A stretch of DNA of 9,933 bases from CAZQYC01 sp043746555 (GTDB lineage Bacteria > Pseudomonadota > Gammaproteobacteria > Steroidobacterales > Steroidobacteraceae). A program made the position numbers and the translations under genes. Below the pieces are notes generated by a model. That model saw nothing but the letters and a program-made list of their open reading frames with translations. It searched no databases and was not told the origin of the DNA. Positions within the stretch are counted from its first letter, which is position 1. Each line of letters begins with the position of its first letter. Below, in pieces: positions 6,793 to 9,933 of the stretch. The DNA lies in contig JAYTQU010000307.1 in NCBI GenBank assembly GCA_043746555.1, forward strand, positions 1-9,933, in the 5' to 3' direction.

Positions 6793-6807
6793 TTTTGCCG
6801 TTTAGTG
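6782..6807. repeat. 13-bp tandem duplication over the thyA stop
   Basis: TTGCCGTTTAGT at 6782-6793 recurs at 6795-6806, a 13-bp period. The first copy contains the last thyA codons and the TAG stop; the second lies just beyond it. It looks like a recent slippage duplication. Confidence 0.7.
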
Positions 6808-6826
6808 TCGGTCTACTCCACTAAAC
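6800..6826 (+). terminator. Hairpin after thyA, possible attenuator
   Basis: GTTTAGTG (6800-6807) and CACTAAAC (6819-6826) form a perfect 8-bp stem with an 11-nt loop. No T-tract follows and the stem is AT-rich, so it is unlikely to be a strong intrinsic terminator. It lies in the 82-nt gap between thyA and the SET gene and could lower expression downstream, protect the thyA 3' end, or be chance. Confidence 0.3.
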
Positions 6827-6874
6827 AATTCGATCTCCACTTTCCTTCCTTTATAGGTCTCACGTTCAATCACC

Positions 6875-7486
6875 ATGCCCGCTACCAAAACACCGGCCAA
6901 AAAACTCGCCATCAAACCCGCCGCTTCACCTTTGCTTGCCGTTTACGATTCGCCGATTCACGGGAGAGGCGTTCGAGCGCGAGTGCCCATCAAGAAAGGT
7001 TCGCGCGTCGTCGAATATTTGGGCGAGCGCATTTCGCACGCCGAAGCGGATCGACGCTACGACTTAAAAGGCGCAGACGATGGACATACGTTTTTGTTTA
7101 TCGCCAGTAATCGCACTGTGATCGACGCGGGCGTGGACGGCAATGAAGCGCGCTATATCAATCATAGCTGCGCGCCCAATTGCGAGACGGTGATCGAACG
7201 CAGTCGCGTGTTTATCGAAGCGATTCGCAACATCGAGGCGGGCGATGAATTAGGCTATGACTATCAGCTCACCTGGGAGAGCACGGATGATCCTATCGAG
7301 CTCAATAATTATGCGTGTCATTGCGGCGCGAAGCGTTGTCGCGGCACCATGCTCGATAAGCACCCGACCGACTTGAAAGCCAAGATCGAAGCGGCGGAAC
7401 GAAAACGCAAACGCGCGCGCTTGGCAAAGAGGACCTCGAAAAAGAAGGCTAAGAAGAAACCGAAGAAGAACCAGAAGAAGAAATAG
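6875..7486 (+). CDS. SET-domain protein lysine methyltransferase with poly-lysine tail
   Basis: A 203-residue protein with one complete SET domain, predicted to move a methyl group from SAM to a lysine side chain of a protein. Motifs in order: HGRG at residues 29-32 in the SAM-binding start, EYLGERIS 47-54, YINHSCAPNC 94-103 (the NHS motif), ELGYDY 125-130 with the catalytic-type tyrosine, and a post-SET CHC...C (148-155), which with Cys99 could bind one zinc. A basic N-terminus precedes the domain (residues 1-20). The C-terminal tail, residues 177-203, is 18 Lys/Arg out of 27, like the tails of nucleic-acid-binding proteins. Known bacterial SET enzymes include secreted effectors that methylate host histones, but no signal is seen here and the gene sits among housekeeping genes, so an internal target (ribosomal or DNA-associated protein) is my inference. 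The stop is 1 nt from the folA ATG. No good Shine-Dalgarno precedes the ATG at 6875. Confidence 0.9.
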   Translation: MPATKTPAKKLAIKPAASPLLAVYDSPIHGRGVRARVPIKKGSRVVEYLGERISHAEADRRYDLKGADDGHTFLFIASNRTVIDAGVDGNEARYINHSCAPNCETVIERSRVFIEAIRNIEAGDELGYDYQLTWESTDDPIELNNYACHCGAKRCRGTMLDKHPTDLKAKIEAAERKRKRARLAKRTSKKKAKKKPKKNQKKK

Positions 7487-7487
7487 C

Positions 7488-7976
7488 ATGCGTATCGCGA
7501 TCGTCGTTGCAGCCACGGATGACGGCGTGATCGGCAAGGACAATGCAATACCTTGGCGGTTGCCGGACGATTTAAAATGGTTCAAGCAAGTCACGATGGG
7601 AAAGCCCATCGTGATGGGTCGAAAGACCTACGATTCCATCGGTCGTCCCTTATCTGGTCGCACCAACATCGTGATCTCGCGGCAAGGGAATCTAACCATT
7701 CCAGGGTGTACGGTGGTGGCGTCGTTGGGCGACGCCTTTAAGTTCGTCGCCGATGCTCCAGAAGTGGCCGTGATTGGCGGTGCGGAGTTTTTTCGTCAGG
7801 CGCTGCCAATCGCTGATACGATTTATCTCACTCGTGTACATGCCAAGATCGACGGTGACGTTTCGTTACCAACGTTTTCCGACTCGGAGTGGCGCGAAAC
7901 CAATCGCGAAGCGCATGCTGCGGACGAGCGACATGCCCACGCGTTTAGTTTTCTCACGTTGTCGCGCATTCGCTGA
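7488..7976 (+). CDS. folA: Dihydrofolate reductase
   Basis: FolA reduces dihydrofolate to tetrahydrofolate with NADPH and is the trimethoprim target. The protein has 162 residues (E. coli 159). Typical features: AIVVAATDDGVIGKDNAIPWRLPDDLKWFK at the N-terminus, with Trp23 and the catalytic acid Asp28 (E. coli Trp22 and Asp27, shifted by one), the NADPH-binding MGRKTYDSIGRPLSGR at 43-58, and the VIGGAEFF glycine pair. The ATG lies 1 nt after the SET stop, and its upstream region is the A/G-rich lysine-tail coding sequence, so it is probably translated by coupling and shares the lgt-thyA transcript. It converges with zwf; only 10 nt separate the stops. Confidence 0.96.
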   Translation: MRIAIVVAATDDGVIGKDNAIPWRLPDDLKWFKQVTMGKPIVMGRKTYDSIGRPLSGRTNIVISRQGNLTIPGCTVVASLGDAFKFVADAPEVAVIGGAEFFRQALPIADTIYLTRVHAKIDGDVSLPTFSDSEWRETNREAHAADERHAHAFSFLTLSRIR

Positions 7977-7986
7977 TGACAATTCG

Positions 7987-9462
7987 TTAGCTTTCGTCGT
8001 GCCAGGAAAAACCATCGCGACTCAATAACAAGCTCGATGCCGCCGGTCCCCAAGTACCGGCGATGTATTGCTTGGGTTTCTCATCGCTTTCCGACCATGC
8101 TGCACGAATCGGATCGATCCAGCGCCACGCGCTATCAAGTTCGTCGCGCCGCATGAACAAGGTGAGATTGCCTTTTGCAACGTCCATTAGAAGGCGCTCG
8201 TATGCGCCGAAGCGACGGGACTTTAGCGATTCGGTTTTGAAAGATTCCGCCAAATCCAAGCGCAGATTGACGGCTTTGAGTTTCATGTCTTCACCCGGCT
8301 GCTTGGCCGAGATCGTCAAGGTGATGCTCTCATCCGGTTGCAGGCGAATCACCAACTTGTTCGGCGTCGGCGCAGCGTGCGCGGAATCGAAGATCGAATG
8401 CGGCACGTCTTCAAAGGTCACGACGATGTCGGCAGTGCGTTCTTGAAGTCGCTTGCCGGTTCTTAGATAAAACGGCACACCGGCCCAACGCCAGGTATCG
8501 ATCTCGGCTTTGATGGCGACAAACGTTTCGGTGACGCTGCCGTTTGTAATTCCCGGTTCGTTGAGAAAACCAATGACCGGTGCACCGTTGATGGCGCCGG
8601 ATTTGTATTGTCCCCGGACTGTTTTCTTCGCGACATCGTGGCCGAGTATCGGACGCAGTGCTCGCAGCACCTTGAGTTTTTCATCGCGAACCGCATCGGC
8701 ATCACTGCTGGCCGGCGGCTCCATCGCAAGAATACACAGCAATTGTAGGAGATGATTTTGCACCATGTCGCGTAGCGCGCCGGTTTGGTCGTAGAACGCG
8801 CCGCGACCTTCGACGCCCAACTGTTCCGCAACGGTGATCTGTACATGGCGAATTTGTCCGCGTCGCCACAACGGCTCGAACAACGTGTTACCGAATCGCA
8901 ACGCGATGAGATTCTGTACGGCCTCCTTGCCCAAATAGTGGTCGATGCGATAAATCTGATGTTCGGCGAAAATCGCGCCCACCTGTTCGTTGATGGCGAT
9001 TGCCGAACTCAAGTCGTGTCCGAGGGGTTTTTCCAGCACGACTCTCGATGCAGGCGTCACCAATGAATGCGCGGCCAGGTGTTGGCAGATGTGCGTGAAC
9101 AATGAAGGCGCGGTCGATAAAAAGAAAACGCGCGTGATCGTATCGCGATCTTTGAGCGCCATTGCAAGGCGGGAATAGTCATCCGCTTTCGCGGCATCGA
9201 GCGCCACGTAATCAAGTCGCTTCGCGAGAGCCGGCCATTGCTGGACGTCGAATTCCGTCGCGAGATGTTTGCGACAGTGAGTTTCTACGGCGTTGACAAA
9301 CTCTTCACGCGACAACGCCATACGCGCCACGCCGATGATGCGTGTATTGTCTGTCAGGTGTCCCGCGGCGCTGCGACGATAAAGCGCGGGCAATAGCTTG
9401 CGCATGGCCAGGTCGCCGGTTGCGCCGAACAATACAAAATCGCACGCGGCGGTAGACGGCAT
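7987..9462 (-). CDS. zwf: Glucose-6-phosphate 1-dehydrogenase
   Basis: Zwf oxidises glucose-6-phosphate to 6-phosphogluconolactone with NADP (or NAD), feeding the pentose phosphate and Entner-Doudoroff pathways. The 491-residue length is typical of bacterial enzymes. The nucleotide-binding motif FGATGDLAMRKLLPALY is at 12-28, EKPLG at 144-148, the substrate-site signature RIDHYLGKE at 172-180, and FYDQTGALRDMVQNH follows with the catalytic-type histidine. Start chosen at ATG 9462 because AGAGG lies 6 nt before it and the Rossmann motif begins at residue 9 as usual; the longer frame to 9564 would run through the control region. It is divergent from edd, the next step but one in the Entner-Doudoroff route, which suggests joint control from the shared gap. 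The lactonase gene (pgl) is not in the window. Confidence 0.97.
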   Translation of the reverse strand: MPSTAACDFVLFGATGDLAMRKLLPALYRRSAAGHLTDNTRIIGVARMALSREEFVNAVETHCRKHLATEFDVQQWPALAKRLDYVALDAAKADDYSRLAMALKDRDTITRVFFLSTAPSLFTHICQHLAAHSLVTPASRVVLEKPLGHDLSSAIAINEQVGAIFAEHQIYRIDHYLGKEAVQNLIALRFGNTLFEPLWRRGQIRHVQITVAEQLGVEGRGAFYDQTGALRDMVQNHLLQLLCILAMEPPASSDADAVRDEKLKVLRALRPILGHDVAKKTVRGQYKSGAINGAPVIGFLNEPGITNGSVTETFVAIKAEIDTWRWAGVPFYLRTGKRLQERTADIVVTFEDVPHSIFDSAHAAPTPNKLVIRLQPDESITLTISAKQPGEDMKLKAVNLRLDLAESFKTESLKSRRFGAYERLLMDVAKGNLTLFMRRDELDSAWRWIDPIRAAWSESDEKPKQYIAGTWGPAASSLLLSRDGFSWHDES

Positions 9463-9528
9463 GTAAATCCTCTTGCTGATGTGAGGGAAGGACTGCTCGG
9501 AATCTATCCTCGATCGATAGTGGCAACG

Positions 9529-9534
9529 ATTGTA
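9529..9534 (-). promoter_or_regulatory. Candidate zwf -10 box
   Basis: TACAAT on the - strand (5 of 6 to the sigma-70 consensus), giving a leader of about 60 nt before the zwf ATG. The hexamer 17 nt upstream is close to ATGAGG and matches TTGACA poorly (3 of 6), so an activator or alternative spacing may be involved. Confidence 0.4.
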
Positions 9535-9570
9535 TCGTGCCGGCAATCGAACCTCATCATCCAATGAGCG

Positions 9571-9584
9571 TGAAAACGCTTTCG
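9571..9584. promoter_or_regulatory. LacI-family-like operator 1
   Basis: TGAAAACGCTTTCG matches the general LacI/CRE pattern TGNAANCGNTTNCA at all fixed bases except the last. The centre is CG, with GAAA/TTTC arms and matching outer CG pairs. It lies just upstream of the expected zwf -35 position. Confidence 0.5.
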
Positions 9585-9641
9585 CGGAAACTAATTCGAT
9601 GGCGAGACGATCAAGGGTAGTGCAACGTTACCGAGAGATGG

Positions 9642-9657
9642 TTGTAAGCGCTTCCAA
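9642..9657. promoter_or_regulatory. LacI-family-like operator 2
   Basis: TTGTAAGCGCTTCCAA is a 16-bp palindrome with 7 of 8 pairs matching, centred on CG. Its inner 14 bases match every fixed position of the LacI/CRE pattern TGNAANCGNTTNCA. It lies roughly 15 bp upstream of the possible edd -35 and about 70 bp from operator 1, a spacing that would allow looping. The regulator is unknown and not encoded here. Confidence 0.6.
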
Positions 9658-9694
9658 ATGAGTGCATCGCATGAGTCTTCGATCACAGTGTTAC

Positions 9695-9700
9695 TATAAA
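9695..9700 (+). promoter_or_regulatory. Candidate edd -10 box
   Basis: TATAAA (5 of 6 to TATAAT). A poor -35, ATGAGT at 9671-9676, stands 18 nt upstream. The box sits at the left edge of the 12-bp tandem repeat, which would fall at the transcription start. Confidence 0.4.
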
Positions 9701-9721
9701 TCCCGCGCGAAATCCCGCGCG
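9698..9721. repeat. 12-bp tandem repeat in the edd leader
   Basis: AAATCCCGCGCG occurs twice with no spacer (9698-9709 and 9710-9721). It overlaps the end of the edd -10 candidate, so the copy number would change the initial transcribed sequence and the promoter-to-ATG distance. Confidence 0.8.
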
Positions 9722-9761
9722 ATCGCATCCGCCGAACAACCCCTTCCTTGAGTCACTCACG

Positions 9762-9933
9762 ATGTCCAGATCAAGCGAATCGATTGATAGCACGGTTAAC
9801 TCGGTGACTGATCGCATTCGCGAACGCAGCGCTCGTTCGCGTAACGAATACCTTCGTCGAATGACGGCGGCGGAAGGCGAGACGACGGCGCGCGAACAAT
9901 TGTCGTGTACCAATCTCGCGCATGGTTTTGCGG
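9762..9933 (+). CDS. edd: 6-phosphogluconate dehydratase, N-terminal part
   Basis: The first 57 codons are visible and the gene runs off the right edge. Residues 15-57 match the start of Edd: VTDRIRERSARSRNEYLRRM (15-34), then REQLSCTNLAHGFA (44-57), close to E. coli Edd (a VTNRIIERS-type start and a QLACGNLAHGFA-type segment). Edd is an iron-sulphur dehydratase of the IlvD/Edd family that converts 6-phosphogluconate to 2-keto-3-deoxy-6-phosphogluconate in the Entner-Doudoroff pathway. The N-terminal NLAHGFA region separates Edd from IlvD, which lacks it. The start is the first ATG of the frame that gives the family length; no strong Shine-Dalgarno is seen. It is divergent from zwf across a shared control region, which supports the call. 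Confidence 0.88.
   Translation, partial: MSRSSESIDSTVNSVTDRIRERSARSRNEYLRRMTAAEGETTAREQLSCTNLAHGFA

Larger units (their letters stand above)
9463..9761. promoter_or_regulatory. zwf-edd divergent control region
   Basis: This 299-bp gap holds no gene. From the zwf side to the edd side it contains the zwf Shine-Dalgarno (AGAGG on the - strand at 9473-9469), a small imperfect palindrome CTATC...GATAG (9504-9520) in the probable zwf leader, a zwf -10 candidate (9529-9534), a LacI-like operator (9571-9584), a second, stronger one (9642-9657), an edd -10 candidate (9695-9700) and a 12-bp tandem repeat (9698-9721). I see no HexR-type TGTAATT...TTACA site. Confidence 0.6.

Noticed and set aside
7977..7986. 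A bidirectional terminator between folA and zwf
   Set aside because: Only 10 nt separate the stops and no hairpin is visible; termination must occur inside the opposite gene.
9463..9564. A 34-codon N-terminal extension of Zwf
   Set aside because: The internal ATG at 9462 has a good AGAGG site and places the Rossmann motif at the usual position; the extension overlaps the control region.
9463..9761. A HexR-binding site in the zwf-edd gap
   Set aside because: I looked for the TGTAATT-N-TTACA-type palindrome expected at zwf/edd and did not find it on either strand.
9683..9913. A 76-codon - strand ORF opposite edd
   Set aside because: It is antisense to the clearly recognised Edd N-terminus, includes the 12-bp tandem repeat and resembles no family.

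Overview
This window looks like a piece of a chromosome from a free-living gammaproteobacterium of moderate-to-high G+C. The basis is the protein sequences and the gene order: lgt-thyA-(SET)-folA, an RlmI-type methyltransferase, and zwf facing edd. The genus cannot be fixed from the sequence alone; a relative of the Xanthomonadales/Nevskiales/Steroidobacter group is a guess. No rRNA, tRNA, CRISPR array, insertion sequence or prophage gene was seen.

Layout, left part. The 3' end of a DUF486 (DMT-like) membrane protein gene (1-161) is followed by a two-gene + strand unit, a HIT-family protein and a TfoX N-terminal-domain protein (313-1162). It runs tail to tail, with a 17-bp overlap, into a - strand pair: a DUF2283 gene and a 44-aa ORF that looks like a shortened DUF4258-type partner. 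Upstream of these on the same strand is a long DUF255/thioredoxin-fold protein (YyaL/SPATA20 type, 1593-3668).

Middle. A 140-bp divergent gap with a perfect 16-bp inverted repeat separates yyaL from a + strand cluster: rlmI (23S rRNA m5C methyltransferase), a doubtful 54-aa ORF, lgt (lipoprotein diacylglyceryl transferase), thyA (thymidylate synthase), a SET-domain protein lysine methyltransferase with a poly-lysine tail, and folA (dihydrofolate reductase). ThyA and FolA form one metabolic cycle: ThyA makes dTMP and dihydrofolate, and FolA regenerates tetrahydrofolate. The SET gene sits between them, 1 nt from folA.

Right part. zwf (glucose-6-phosphate dehydrogenase, - strand) converges on folA with a 10-nt gap. 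It is divergent from the start of edd (6-phosphogluconate dehydratase, cut by the window end). The 299-bp zwf-edd gap holds two LacI-family-like operators, candidate -10 boxes for both genes and a 12-bp tandem repeat, so this is probably a sugar-regulated Entner-Doudoroff control region.

Most of the window is conserved housekeeping sequence. The points most worth a second look are the shortened ORF coupled to DUF2283, the SET methyltransferase inside the thyA-folA unit, the two operators between zwf and edd, the inverted repeat upstream of rlmI, and the small ORF with an 18-bp tandem duplication between rlmI and lgt.
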